Origin: JBNAVJ01 sp049700455
GTDB lineage: Bacteria; Bacteroidota; Ignavibacteria; Tepidaquicellales; Tepidaquicellaceae
DNA length: 64,000 bases
Assembly: GCA_049700455.1 (NCBI GenBank)
Contig: JBNAVJ010000001.1
Span: forward strand, 124,001-188,000
Direction of reading: 5' to 3'
Positions 1 to 9,267 of the stretch are shown here, one piece after another. Under the pieces are notes generated by a model. The model had not been told where the DNA came from. It ran no database searches and worked only from the letters and a program-made list of their open reading frames with translations. Within the stretch, counting starts at the first letter, position 1. Each line of letters starts with the position of its first letter. Position numbers and translations under genes: made by a program.

Positions 1-485
1 TTTTCAGCCACAAGTTTTGCTGATGGCCCACAACCTACAATAAGAACTTTTCTCAGCAATAATTTTTTGCTTAAGTAATTCTTAAATAAAAAAGGTAATA
101 TATATATCCTAATCAATACAAATAGCAATACTGCTATTCCAAGGAAAGATAGCACAAAGGATCTCCTATAATCAGGTATAAAAGGCTGCTTTGTAACAAA
201 AACCAAGACCAAAATCCATAACTGTCCCAGTACTAACCCTTTCAGCAAGAAGTGTAAATGTTTAAGTTTAGTAAGAAAATAATCTAACTTGTATAGATTA
301 TAGTGCCCAAAAATAAAGATGAAGCTCAATGAGGAAATAAAATAGTAAATTAAATTGCTAGCGTTCTTACATCTAAAAATGCCCTCAACAATATAATTTG
401 AAGTTAGTTCAGCTAATACAAATGATACAACCAGAACAATTAAATCAACCCAAAAGTAGAGATATTTATAGGCAGGATATTTCAT
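1..485 (-). CDS. Polyprenyl-phosphate glycosylphosphotransferase, N-terminal part (cut by window edge)
   Basis: The frame is open from an ATG at 485 leftward to the window edge, giving about 161 residues. The visible part has four hydrophobic segments typical of the N-terminal membrane region of WcaJ/PssY-type initiating transferases. After these comes a short strand-turn with VLIVGCGPSAKLVAE, which looks like the start of the Rossmann-like (CoA-binding-like) domain. The catalytic bacterial-sugar-transferase domain would lie outside the window. Known members move a sugar-1-phosphate from a UDP-sugar to undecaprenyl phosphate and so start repeat-unit synthesis. The start overlaps the stop of the upstream aminotransferase gene by 2 bases (ATGA), so translation is probably coupled. 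The family call is likely; the sugar is unknown. Confidence 0.75.
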   Translation of the reverse strand, partial: MKYPAYKYLYFWVDLIVLVVSFVLAELTSNYIVEGIFRCKNASNLIYYFISSLSFIFIFGHYNLYKLDYFLTKLKHLHFLLKGLVLGQLWILVLVFVTKQPFIPDYRRSFVLSFLGIAVLLFVLIRIYILPFLFKNYLSKKLLLRKVLIVGCGPSAKLVAE

Positions 486-1642
486 CTCTTATAAAATTCA
501 TCAATGGTAGCAGCAACATATTCTATCTGTTCATAGGTCAATTCAGAAAACATTGGAAGTGACAGACCTTTTTGGGAAAGCTCTTCGGTTACCGGGAAAT
601 CACCTCTTCTATATCCAAGATATTCAAAACAGGGCTGAAGATGAAGTGGCACAGGATAGTGAAGCCCCGTCTCAATTTCCCTGGATAACATAAATTTTCT
701 TAACTCGTCTCTTCTATCATTCACTTTTATAACAAAAAGATGGTACACATGTTTACCATAAGACATTTCTTCGGGCAACCTAATAAAATCAAACTTGTCC
801 AAAAGCCTTCTATATTGTTCTGCAACTGCCCGGCGCAACTCCGTCCACTTTTTAAGGTAACGAATTTTCACAGATAAAACAACCCCTTGGATTTCCTCCA
901 TTCTATAATTATGTCCAAACATTTTGTGTATATATTTTTCTTCACTTCCGTGATTACGTATCATTCTAATTTTTTTTGCAAGCTCATTATCATTAGTAAT
1001 CACAGCCCCTGCTTCTCCATAAGCACCAAGATTCTTACCAGGATAAAAGCTCCAAGAAGACGCAATTCCCAATGTTCCAACCTTCTTATTCTTATATTCA
1101 CTCAAATGTGATTGAGCACAATCTTCAACAAGATAAATCTTTTTACCAGTTAATTTATGAGTAAAAACTCCAGCGTTTTCTTTGATAAAATTCTCAGCTT
1201 TGAGGGATTCTTCAATTCCATCAATATCAGCAGGTTGACCATAAAGATGAACAGCGACTATGGCTTTAGTTTTGTTTGTAATAGCACTTCCAATTTTTGT
1301 TGGGTCAATATTGTAACTTTCAGGATGACAATCAACAAACACTGGTTTAGCCCCACAAAGAGTTGCTCCCCAGGTAGAAGCAATAAAAGTATTTGCTGGA
1401 ACAATTACTTCATCGCCCTTTCCAACTCCCAATGCCCACAAAACTAAATGGTTACCATCAGTTCCAGAGCTTACTCCATAACAATATTTTGCATTATGGG
1501 CTTCTGCAAACGCTTTTTCAAAAGCTTCAACTTTCTTACCTAAGATAAACGAAGTATTTTCAAAAACTTCTATAAGTTCTTTCCAAACATCATCTTTAAT
1601 CTGTTGATACTGAATTTTAAGATCAAGAAATGGAACTCGCAT
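482..1642 (-). CDS. DegT/DnrJ/EryC1/StrS-family sugar aminotransferase
   Basis: This 386-residue protein has the full fold-type I PLP aminotransferase pattern of nucleotide-sugar aminotransferases. It shows GVSSGTD near residue 56, an aspartate in VEDCAQ at about 174 for the pyridine nitrogen, and the Schiff-base lysine in FYPGKNLGAYGEAGA at about 203. It would transfer an amino group, usually from glutamate, to a keto nucleotide sugar. A stretch of about 20 residues (145-168) before the VEDCAQ motif is longer than in the second DegT protein of this operon at 26240-27409. It is the last gene before the initiating transferase, so it may make the amino sugar used first, but that is inference. 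The ketosugar substrate cannot be read from the sequence. Confidence 0.9.
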   Translation of the reverse strand: MRVPFLDLKIQYQQIKDDVWKELIEVFENTSFILGKKVEAFEKAFAEAHNAKYCYGVSSGTDGNHLVLWALGVGKGDEVIVPANTFIASTWGATLCGAKPVFVDCHPESYNIDPTKIGSAITNKTKAIVAVHLYGQPADIDGIEESLKAENFIKENAGVFTHKLTGKKIYLVEDCAQSHLSEYKNKKVGTLGIASSWSFYPGKNLGAYGEAGAVITNDNELAKKIRMIRNHGSEEKYIHKMFGHNYRMEEIQGVVLSVKIRYLKKWTELRRAVAEQYRRLLDKFDFIRLPEEMSYGKHVYHLFVIKVNDRRDELRKFMLSREIETGLHYPVPLHLQPCFEYLGYRRGDFPVTEELSQKGLSLPMFSELTYEQIEYVAATIDEFYKR

Positions 1643-1651
1643 TTTATAAAC

Positions 1652-2653
1652 TTACTTAAGCTGTTGTTTAATTATGTTAATAAAGAAGTTTCTAATCTCA
1701 GAATTTATACTGTTGAGTGTTTTTTTGTTTTGTTTTGATAAATCAATTTTCTTTATATCATCTTTGCATCTTATGAATATAAGTTTCCCTTGATTAACTA
1801 ACTCAATATCTATTTGGGCTGGTTTACCTGTGAAAATACTATAACTTCTTGTGCCAAGAACAGCTGCTTCTCTTAACATTGTCCCTCCTCCTGAAATTAC
1901 AACATCCGCGTAATATACCAAATTGGGTCCATCCAACGGGTTCGGAGGTATAAAAAGTTTGTAGTCAAAACTTTTAACAAAATCTTTGTCTTGCTCCATT
2001 CGAGGTAGATAAACTATATTACAATCTAAATTTTTTAAGCACCCTAAAACATCTGTAAACAGATTTAATGAGTTTGAGTCATAATAATTTGCCGTAAAAG
2101 CCGGTGGTCTTAAGACTACTAATGGTTTACTTTCAACATTCTTAAAAGGCAGGTTTCTTTTAAAATCTGGATCGGGTATAAAATCACAAAGATATACTTG
2201 TTCTTTAAGACCATTATAAAAATGATACTTATCCGAATTAAATTTTTGCTGTAAAGCTAAAGGGACAAGAATTATATCACTAAAAGTTTTCAATATAAAC
2301 AACTCCGTATATTCATAATCAAATCCTGAAATAATTTTTTTATTCAGCATCCATGCAGCTAATACACCTGCTCTGGCACCATGATTAACTAACAAATCAA
2401 CTTTATATCCTTTTATTGCTTTTGCTAATTTAATTGCCCTGGTTAATGTTTGATATAATTTAGATAACTTATTTTTACCTGAATATCCATCTATTCTTAT
2501 ATATTCAATATTGTTCTTTTCGAGTAAAGGTAACGTTTGAGCAAAGTCCCGTGTCGTAACTAAAACATTAAATCCTTCTTCCTTTAATACCTTAATTATT
2601 GGGGCAAATAAGAGTACATGAGGAGAGTTATCAATATCAAACCATATTGTCAT
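1652..2653 (-). CDS. DUF354 family protein (GT-B-like)
   Basis: The 333-residue protein begins with an N-terminal signature, IWFDIDNSPHVLLFAPI, characteristic of DUF354. It has a GT-B/UDP-GlcNAc-2-epimerase-like layout with a glycine-rich ISGGGTMLREAAVLG segment around residue 255, resembling nucleotide-sugar binding loops. DUF354 proteins occur in polysaccharide clusters, but their reaction is not settled. The ATG overlaps the stop of the upstream VpsJ-like gene by 4 bases. With the next two upstream genes it forms a compact three-gene set. A glycosyltransferase role is plausible but unproven. Confidence 0.8.
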   Translation of the reverse strand: MTIWFDIDNSPHVLLFAPIIKVLKEEGFNVLVTTRDFAQTLPLLEKNNIEYIRIDGYSGKNKLSKLYQTLTRAIKLAKAIKGYKVDLLVNHGARAGVLAAWMLNKKIISGFDYEYTELFILKTFSDIILVPLALQQKFNSDKYHFYNGLKEQVYLCDFIPDPDFKRNLPFKNVESKPLVVLRPPAFTANYYDSNSLNLFTDVLGCLKNLDCNIVYLPRMEQDKDFVKSFDYKLFIPPNPLDGPNLVYYADVVISGGGTMLREAAVLGTRSYSIFTGKPAQIDIELVNQGKLIFIRCKDDIKKIDLSKQNKKTLNSINSEIRNFFINIIKQQLK

Positions 2654-3816
2654 ATAGTTTGAGAATTTATTTTATTTAAATAAAAGCATAATGAACAAAA
2701 CCAAGATGCATTAGACCACCTCATATATGGAATGTTAATTGAATAATATTTTCTTATTTGATATTTAAAATTTCGGTAATGAAATAGTTTTTTTATTCCA
2801 AATTCTAAAATAGCTTTCGCTTCGTTTATTAAATTAAAGTTGCTCAAAGTAATTATTGCTTGGGCAACTTCAGTTGAATCAATCGGGTAGAATGATACAT
2901 TATAATATTTTGGATAAAACTTCTCTGTGAATAAGTTTTTTATATAGTAGTCTAATCCATTTATTAAATACTTATTATAAGATTCTTTTTTTAAATGAGC
3001 AATAAATGATTTTAGACAGTCCAATATATAAGCTGTATGAAAGTTGTCCACCCACTTTCTTGCATCACCTTTCGAATAATACCATGAACCATCGGGATTT
3101 TGATTGTTAATTACAAATTTCACTGTTTTTTCAGCTTCTTTTAGATATTCTTTATCGTTGGTTAATTTATAAGCCTGAACAAGCAATCTTGCTCCCTTCA
3201 TAGTAGCATTAAAAACTTGTTGGTTATCATTTGGAGAATACGAAAAACAAAAGGTCTCCCCCTCATAAGTCCTGTTTAAATTTTTGAGGACAAAATAAGA
3301 AGAACTGACAATTATATCTTCTATTCTTTTATCACCTGTTATTTTATAATATTCATAAAGTCCATTTGTTATAATTCCAGTAGCTACTACTGTCGGAGTA
3401 AAAGCATTAATTCTTGCATACCTTGCTTCCCAATCAAAATTGTATCCCCAACAATAACCGCTATATCCTTTTGATGATAAATTTATTAACCAATTTAAAA
3501 GCTTATTTATCTCTGAAATGTAGTAATCATACTTTTCAGGAAAGATTTTTAACAAATAACCATAAGCCTGAATACATAAGCCTAATGTAACAGGATTTAC
3601 AGCTTTTTTAATCTTTAAAATTGGCCTTAAATTAATCGGAATTCTTCTAAAAAGTTGCTGAACTCCGAAACGCACTAATTTATTACTTCTTAAAATTGGG
3701 AGTTTAAAAATCGGAGAGCTTAAAGCATCATAAGGATCATAACCTGCATAATTTTCTGAAACTATATGATTCTCCAACCTGCAAATAACCTCTTTTATAA
3801 AATCCAAATTATACAT
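2650..3816 (-). CDS. VpsJ-like polysaccharide biosynthesis protein (alpha/alpha-toroid)
   Basis: The 388-residue protein lacks a signal peptide and membrane segment. It shows repeated helical pairs with aromatic motifs, such as YCWGYNFDWEAR near residue 120 and NPDGSWYYSKGD near 240. These resemble six-hairpin/toroid proteins that are often annotated as VpsJ or as polysaccharide biosynthesis proteins in exopolysaccharide loci. No catalytic acid or base could be assigned confidently. It overlaps the stop of the upstream fused oxidoreductase gene by 8 bases and the start of the DUF354 gene by 4, so the three are probably translationally coupled. A uronic-acid-related epimerase or lyase-like role is only a guess. 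Confidence 0.6.
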   Translation of the reverse strand: MYNLDFIKEVICRLENHIVSENYAGYDPYDALSSPIFKLPILRSNKLVRFGVQQLFRRIPINLRPILKIKKAVNPVTLGLCIQAYGYLLKIFPEKYDYYISEINKLLNWLINLSSKGYSGYCWGYNFDWEARYARINAFTPTVVATGIITNGLYEYYKITGDKRIEDIIVSSSYFVLKNLNRTYEGETFCFSYSPNDNQQVFNATMKGARLLVQAYKLTNDKEYLKEAEKTVKFVINNQNPDGSWYYSKGDARKWVDNFHTAYILDCLKSFIAHLKKESYNKYLINGLDYYIKNLFTEKFYPKYYNVSFYPIDSTEVAQAIITLSNFNLINEAKAILEFGIKKLFHYRNFKYQIRKYYSINIPYMRWSNASWFCSLCFYLNKINSQTI

Positions 3817-5959
3817 CAGATAGCCTAAAAACAGAATTTCCCGAAATTGACTTGCTACTTTTTATTGTCATTAAAGTAGTATTATAAATACTTTCAAAAT
3901 CTATTTCCTCACTAACTTTATTTTGAAGTAATCGAATAAAATATTCTACTTCTTCTTTATGGCCTTTTTCACCATTGAATTTATACTTCTTTACCTTATT
4001 ATCTGAATGCAAATAGACTTTTTTAAAATCAATTAATCTCGCCACTTTTTTATTACAGAAAATTTCACAATACTCTTTTTCTACTGATTTAGTTCCATTA
4101 GCTAAATATAATAAATTGGCTACAGAACCATTTTTGTATTTTATAGTAACAACAACATTGTCATTATTATAAAGTATATTACTTGTATCTACCCCTACTG
4201 AATGAATAGAAATAGGTTCAGATTGAATAATAAAGTCAAAAATATCTATAAAATGGCACCCTTCACCAATGATTCTTCCGCCTTCTTCTCTCCTTTGTAC
4301 CCAGTGTTCAAGGGAGATATAGCCGGCATTTACTCTGTAATTTATAACAAAAGGTTCCTTATCACTCGAAAAAAAATTCTTGATAATATTAAATTGTCTT
4401 GAAAATCTCCTATTAAAACCAACAAGTAGTTTTATATCTTTATTTTCTTTTTGTTTATAATACTCATGCCGGATTTTATTTAATTCTTCTTCAGAAATAC
4501 ACAATGGCTTTTCAACAAAGATATTTTTTCCTCGCTTTAAGGCTTCTAAAACATATTCTCCATGTGAAGAATGATGTGTTACTATAAAAACTGTATTTAT
4601 GTTTTTGTCATTTAAGATTTCATCAGGATTACTGGAATATTTTAGGAAACCAAATCTCTTAGCTACTGATTTAGCATTTATTGGTGTATTCGTAGCAACA
4701 TTTATAAGATTAACTTTTAATCCTTTTAAGTATGGTAACAGATGTAATTGAGCAAAATTTCCCGCTCCAATAAACCCTACCTTTATTTCAGATTCATTCT
4801 TTAGTTTATTTTCTGATGCTTTTACATAATTGAATTTTTGTTTTATTTCTTTATTATATTCTATCAATATACCAACGTAGTATTCATTAGTTTTTTCTGT
4901 AATTAAATCATAGGCTTTAAGTCCATCTTCAATTGGAATTTTATGCGTTATTAATTTCTGAAAATTTAGTTTCTTATCAGATAACAAATCAATTATTGCT
5001 TGCATATTACGATTTTGGGTCCATCTAACATATGCAAAGGGGTAATCTATTCCCCTTATTTCATAGTCATAATCATACCGTCCAGCACCATAGGAACAAG
5101 AAATGGTAAACTCTAATTCCTTCTCATAGAAATCTTTTCTTGGTATTTCAATCTTTGCAGTTCCAACAAGTACTATTCTCCCTTTTTTTCTGGAAAATTC
5201 AACTGCTTTTTTTATCGGTTCAGTTGAATTTGTTGAAGCAGTCAGAAGGACAACATCAGCGCCATATCCATTTGTAAAATTCTCAACTGCCTTTATTGAA
5301 TTTTCATTAAAAAGATAGCATTCATCACATCCTAAATCTTTTGCTAATTCAAAATTTCTATTTGATATATCTAACCCAATAACTCTACAACCATTAGCTT
5401 TTACCAATTGAATAGTAATTAAACCAATTAAACCTAAACCAATGACAACAATTTTCTCTCCCAAATTTAGCTTTGCCTGTCTTATACCTTGTAGCGCAAT
5501 AGCCCCTAATGTTGTAAATGCAGCAGATTGAAGTTCTATGTTATCGGGTACTTTAACTGCAAGGTTTTTGGGGATGCTTATGAGTTCAGAATGATATGCA
5601 AATCCTGCACAGGCAACCCTATCCCCAACCTGAAATTCACCACTTCGACTCTCAACTACAATTCCCGATGAGCTATACCCCAACTGTTTATAATCATCAA
5701 GCCTGCTCATAACCTTCTGGTATGTAGCTCTCACCCCTTCCTTTTTAAGGTTGTCAATAACCTGCTGTACTAAATCGGGTCTGAGTTTTGCCTTCTTCAG
5801 CATTGAAGCACTTGCCGTTTCAATAGAGCTTCTTTCTGTTCCAGGTGATACAACAGAATAATAATTTTGAACGAGAATTTCCCCCTCTCCACATTTTTTA
5901 TCAGGTAAATCTTCAATTGTTATCTCTCCTGTTTTTTGATATTGTATTATTTGTAACAT
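3809..5959 (-). CDS. Bi-domain oxidoreductase: MDR-type dehydrogenase fused to Gfo/Idh/MocA domain
   Basis: The 716-residue protein has two Rossmann enzymes in one chain. Residues about 1-355 form a medium-chain dehydrogenase/reductase with a nucleotide-binding loop IGLGLIGLITIQL. Residues about 393-716 form a Gfo/Idh/MocA oxidoreductase with VGFIGAGNFAQ and the EKPL motif. The first domain has SVVSPGTERS where zinc alcohol dehydrogenases carry the cysteine-rich catalytic zinc site, so it is probably zinc-independent. Fusions of this kind occur in surface-polysaccharide loci, where they are thought to act on nucleotide sugars. The order with VpsJ-like and DUF354 genes suggests a shared pathway. 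Substrate unknown. Confidence 0.85.
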   Translation of the reverse strand: MLQIIQYQKTGEITIEDLPDKKCGEGEILVQNYYSVVSPGTERSSIETASASMLKKAKLRPDLVQQVIDNLKKEGVRATYQKVMSRLDDYKQLGYSSSGIVVESRSGEFQVGDRVACAGFAYHSELISIPKNLAVKVPDNIELQSAAFTTLGAIALQGIRQAKLNLGEKIVVIGLGLIGLITIQLVKANGCRVIGLDISNRNFELAKDLGCDECYLFNENSIKAVENFTNGYGADVVLLTASTNSTEPIKKAVEFSRKKGRIVLVGTAKIEIPRKDFYEKELEFTISCSYGAGRYDYDYEIRGIDYPFAYVRWTQNRNMQAIIDLLSDKKLNFQKLITHKIPIEDGLKAYDLITEKTNEYYVGILIEYNKEIKQKFNYVKASENKLKNESEIKVGFIGAGNFAQLHLLPYLKGLKVNLINVATNTPINAKSVAKRFGFLKYSSNPDEILNDKNINTVFIVTHHSSHGEYVLEALKRGKNIFVEKPLCISEEELNKIRHEYYKQKENKDIKLLVGFNRRFSRQFNIIKNFFSSDKEPFVINYRVNAGYISLEHWVQRREEGGRIIGEGCHFIDIFDFIIQSEPISIHSVGVDTSNILYNNDNVVVTIKYKNGSVANLLYLANGTKSVEKEYCEIFCNKKVARLIDFKKVYLHSDNKVKKYKFNGEKGHKEEVEYFIRLLQNKVSEEIDFESIYNTTLMTIKSSKSISGNSVFRLSDV

Positions 5960-5980
5960 ATTTGTTTTCTAATTTACTCT

Positions 5981-7858
5981 CTAATTAAAAAATGTTCTGA
6001 ACCAAATTTCTGTTGTTAAAAGTTGCCAGATTATAAGAGAGTTATCTGAATTTCCCGCGTTATTATCCTCAATAATACGATTGAGGGCTTTAAGATTATA
6101 TAACCCTCTTTCTTCAGTTCTCTTATCCATTAATATATCTGTAATCATTTCTTTCAAGTCATCTTTAATCCAGGATCTCAACGGCGCTGCAAAAGGTGCC
6201 TTAGGACGATAGACAATTTTGTGGGGCAAATATTTTTCTGCAACCTTTTTTAGAAGATATTTTTGAGTAAGAAACTTTATCTTGAAATTAGAGCTCAAAG
6301 AAAACATAAACTCTACAATTCGATGATCAGTTAATGGAGGTCTTCCTTCTACACCTGCCATCATTGTTGCTTTATCTAAATAAGTTAGATTGTGATCTGG
6401 AAGGAATACTTTAGTATCAACCAGACACATTCTGGTTAAATAATTTACATCAACATCAAATATTTTCTGAAGATGGGTGTAATAATATGTACTGTGATAA
6501 TCTCGAGTATAAATTTCAGAAAACATACCTCTGGATAAAGAGAGATCTCCTATGAGAACCCTTTCAAATCGGTTATATAAGGAAAGATTAAGAAATCTTT
6601 TTAACCATCTAACTTTTTTATAGCCTGAAGAACTAGAATGTTCTGCCAATTTTTGGCTAAAATGAGCTATTACCTTTCTAACAATTTTCGGGCTATACTT
6701 GATATATACATCAGCCAATAATGAACCAAGATATTTTCTGTACCCTCCAAATATTTCATCTCCTCCCATACCATTCAACAAAACTTTTATTCCTTTTTCA
6801 CAAGCCGTTTTTGAAATCAGATATGTGTTAATAGCTGCAGGATCTCCAAGCGGTTCATCAAGATGATATATTACTTGTGGTAGCAGTTCAGTTACAGTGG
6901 GATGAAGTTCAATTTCAGTATGAATCAAACCCAACCCTTCTGCTATAAGCTTACTGTAATAATTATCTCTTGATAAGGCTTCTATTTTTTGGTCTTTTTC
7001 AGAATATTTTATTGTAAACGAATTAAGAGTTTTTGAAGTATTCATTGTTGCTAACGCACAAACCAATGACGAATCTACTCCTCCACTTAACAAAATTCCT
7101 ATAGGAACATCTGCTATCATTTGCATTTTTACAGCATCAGTTAAAAGGGAATCAAGAATAAAAATAGAGTCTTTAAGTTTATTATTTTTTTCACTCGGAA
7201 TAATATCCCAATATTTCTTTTTGATAAAGTTTCCACTATTGAATACCACATAGTTCGCTGGTTCAAGTTTATAAATGCCCTTAAACCCAGTGTATGGACT
7301 AATCAAATAGCGTGTAGGATTATATAAAGCTTCATAATCAGGTTCAATCTTAATTAGGTTAGTAGCTATTATTGCTTTAATTTCAGAGGCAAAAATTAAT
7401 TTATTGTTTTCAATCCAGTAATATAATGGTTTGATACCAATTCGGTCTCTTGCAAGAAAGAGTTCTCTTTTTTCATTATTCCAGATTGCAAAAGCAAACA
7501 TACCGTTAAATTTATCGAGACATTTTATCCCCCATTTTTCAAACGCATAAAGAACTACCTCAGTATCAGTATTAGAATGGAATGAATAACCCTCTTTTTC
7601 TAATTGTTTTCGAATTTCTTTATAGTTATATACTTCTCCATTAAATGTAATACTTAGATTTCCTTTAATATTATTCATAGGCTGGTGTCCTTCAGAAGAA
7701 GTATCAAGGATTGCAAGTCTTCTATTACCAATACCTGAATTTGAATCCGGAAACCATAATACCCCTTCATCGTCAGGGCCACGATGTTCTATTACAGACA
7801 ACCCTCTGTACAGGGCTTCTTTCGAACCTATATTAATTAAACCTAAAATTCCACACAC
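5981..7858 (-). CDS. asnB: Glutamine-dependent asparagine synthase-type amidotransferase (copy 1)
   Basis: This 625-residue protein starts with GTG. Cys2 of the MCGILG N-terminus would be the glutaminase nucleophile. The class II glutaminase domain (about 1-200) has HRGPD and FNGEVYN motifs. The synthetase domain has the ATP PP-loop SGGVDSS at 258-264 and GMGGDEIFGGY further on. The length matches AsnB. The GTG follows the stop of the Wzy-like gene with 1 base shared. Family knowledge: AsnB-type proteins in polysaccharide loci (for example WbpS) are thought to amidate uronic acids. Its place beside the polymerase, together with two further paralogues, favours glycan amidation over free asparagine synthesis. 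Confidence 0.93.
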   Translation of the reverse strand: MCGILGLINIGSKEALYRGLSVIEHRGPDDEGVLWFPDSNSGIGNRRLAILDTSSEGHQPMNNIKGNLSITFNGEVYNYKEIRKQLEKEGYSFHSNTDTEVVLYAFEKWGIKCLDKFNGMFAFAIWNNEKRELFLARDRIGIKPLYYWIENNKLIFASEIKAIIATNLIKIEPDYEALYNPTRYLISPYTGFKGIYKLEPANYVVFNSGNFIKKKYWDIIPSEKNNKLKDSIFILDSLLTDAVKMQMIADVPIGILLSGGVDSSLVCALATMNTSKTLNSFTIKYSEKDQKIEALSRDNYYSKLIAEGLGLIHTEIELHPTVTELLPQVIYHLDEPLGDPAAINTYLISKTACEKGIKVLLNGMGGDEIFGGYRKYLGSLLADVYIKYSPKIVRKVIAHFSQKLAEHSSSSGYKKVRWLKRFLNLSLYNRFERVLIGDLSLSRGMFSEIYTRDYHSTYYYTHLQKIFDVDVNYLTRMCLVDTKVFLPDHNLTYLDKATMMAGVEGRPPLTDHRIVEFMFSLSSNFKIKFLTQKYLLKKVAEKYLPHKIVYRPKAPFAAPLRSWIKDDLKEMITDILMDKRTEERGLYNLKALNRIIEDNNAGNSDNSLIIWQLLTTEIWFRTFFN

Positions 7859-9267
7859 TATTTTACAGTTAAATTTTCAGCCAACAAAATATCAACCTTA
7901 TTTGCAACTGTCCAGAAAAGCAACCATACTGGTAGAGTCACCCTTGCTATCTCCCAATAATTATCTAAAACAGCCAAACCAAGTAAATATATAATGCTCC
8001 CTACAAGCGCTATACTAATAGGGATGTAATCAGGTGCAAATTCCTTAATAGTTTTAAAATATTTAATTGATTTCTTTAACAAATAGAAATATAATGAAAT
8101 AAAAAAACCTCCTCCAATAAGTCCTACTTCCGTTATAAGAGAGAGATAACTTGATTGAGGATTGGATAATTGATAAGTTCCATAAAACATCTCTGTGCTT
8201 ATTCTTCCTCGATAATGGCGTACAAAATCGTTTGTGTATGGTTCCGATATTCCAAATGTATTCCTTATGATATTAGCAACTCCTTTAGAACGATAAATTG
8301 CAGTAGCAATTTCAGTTGAAAATGTATAATTGGCCCTACTTAAATAACCACCTGGACCCACCCCAAATAAGAACAGATATGGATGATCTAAAAACATTTC
8401 AGCAGAGAAAAAATAAGATTGAATTTTTCCAAACTGTGTGGTTTCCTCAGGATGTGAAAGCAAAACCATCAAATCTTCATATTTGAGATTTCCAAATACA
8501 TAATCCCTTTTTGTTAAAAAACTAACCAAAAATGCAAAAACAACTATAACTACACCATATAAAATAACTGCTTTTACAATTCTTTTTCCATACAAAAGGG
8601 AAATCATCACAACGTAAGCTAACAAGAAAAACGGAAGACCGGCTCTAAATTGAGAAAGATAAAAAATAAACAAAATCAGAAGTTGGGTGGAGAAAACAAT
8701 AATAAATTTTCTACCTGTAAGATAGTTTTCTCCTAATAACAATCCTCCCATAATTAAAAGTAACATAGAAAACTGGTAAGTATTATTACCGTAGGTGCCA
8801 GAGATTAAATCAGGATTGCCCGTAATAATAAATCCTGGGAGATCTATGCCCAACACTATAATTACATTTAAGACAAAAAGGAACATAAAAAGTTTTTTCA
8901 CAGACAATATAAACTTCTCCCTCCTGGAAACCAGATGAGACAAAGCAATAAATAAAATTGGACCTTCTAAAAAACCCAGGAAAAAGAGAACTGAAGCGGG
9001 TAAGAGTATTATATCATAGTTTACAATCATTGAGAGAATTGCAAACAAAACAAAAATAAAAAGAATTTTGTAAATTTGTTTTTCATCATTACCGGGCGTT
9101 TGTTGTCTGGTCTTAATACCAATTCTAATTATTAAGAAGAAGATAAGCAAAACAGCAAAAGGGAAATTAATCAAATCAATTTCCTTAGGTAAAAGTTTTA
9201 CCTTTTCAGACAAAAATCTTGATATCAAGAAAAAATAAAAAAATATTATAACAAATTTGTCAAACAT
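7858..9267 (-). CDS. O-antigen/capsule polymerase-like membrane protein (Wzy/ligase type)
   Basis: The 469-residue protein is highly hydrophobic, with about ten to twelve predicted membrane segments. A long polar loop at about 260-390 contains a GVGPGGYLSR motif and NPQSSYLSLITEVGLIGG. This loop with a Gx-GPG pattern and a Ser/His-rich region before a Gly-rich helix is typical of the Wzy_C O-antigen polymerase/ligase superfamily. It would join lipid-linked repeat units in the periplasm. Polymerase is favoured over ligase because a Wzx flippase and a Wzz-type kinase lie in the same operon. The start overlaps the upstream glycosyltransferase stop by 8 bases. Confidence 0.8.
   Translation of the reverse strand: MFDKFVIIFFYFFLISRFLSEKVKLLPKEIDLINFPFAVLLIFFLIIRIGIKTRQQTPGNDEKQIYKILFIFVLFAILSMIVNYDIILLPASVLFFLGFLEGPILFIALSHLVSRREKFILSVKKLFMFLFVLNVIIVLGIDLPGFIITGNPDLISGTYGNNTYQFSMLLLIMGGLLLGENYLTGRKFIIVFSTQLLILFIFYLSQFRAGLPFFLLAYVVMISLLYGKRIVKAVILYGVVIVVFAFLVSFLTKRDYVFGNLKYEDLMVLLSHPEETTQFGKIQSYFFSAEMFLDHPYLFLFGVGPGGYLSRANYTFSTEIATAIYRSKGVANIIRNTFGISEPYTNDFVRHYRGRISTEMFYGTYQLSNPQSSYLSLITEVGLIGGGFFISLYFYLLKKSIKYFKTIKEFAPDYIPISIALVGSIIYLLGLAVLDNYWEIARVTLPVWLLFWTVANKVDILLAENLTVK

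Noticed and set aside
887..1111. Open frames on the strand opposite to the DegT gene and similar small frames across the window
   Set aside because: They lie wholly inside well-supported genes in another frame and show no domain or codon pattern of their own.
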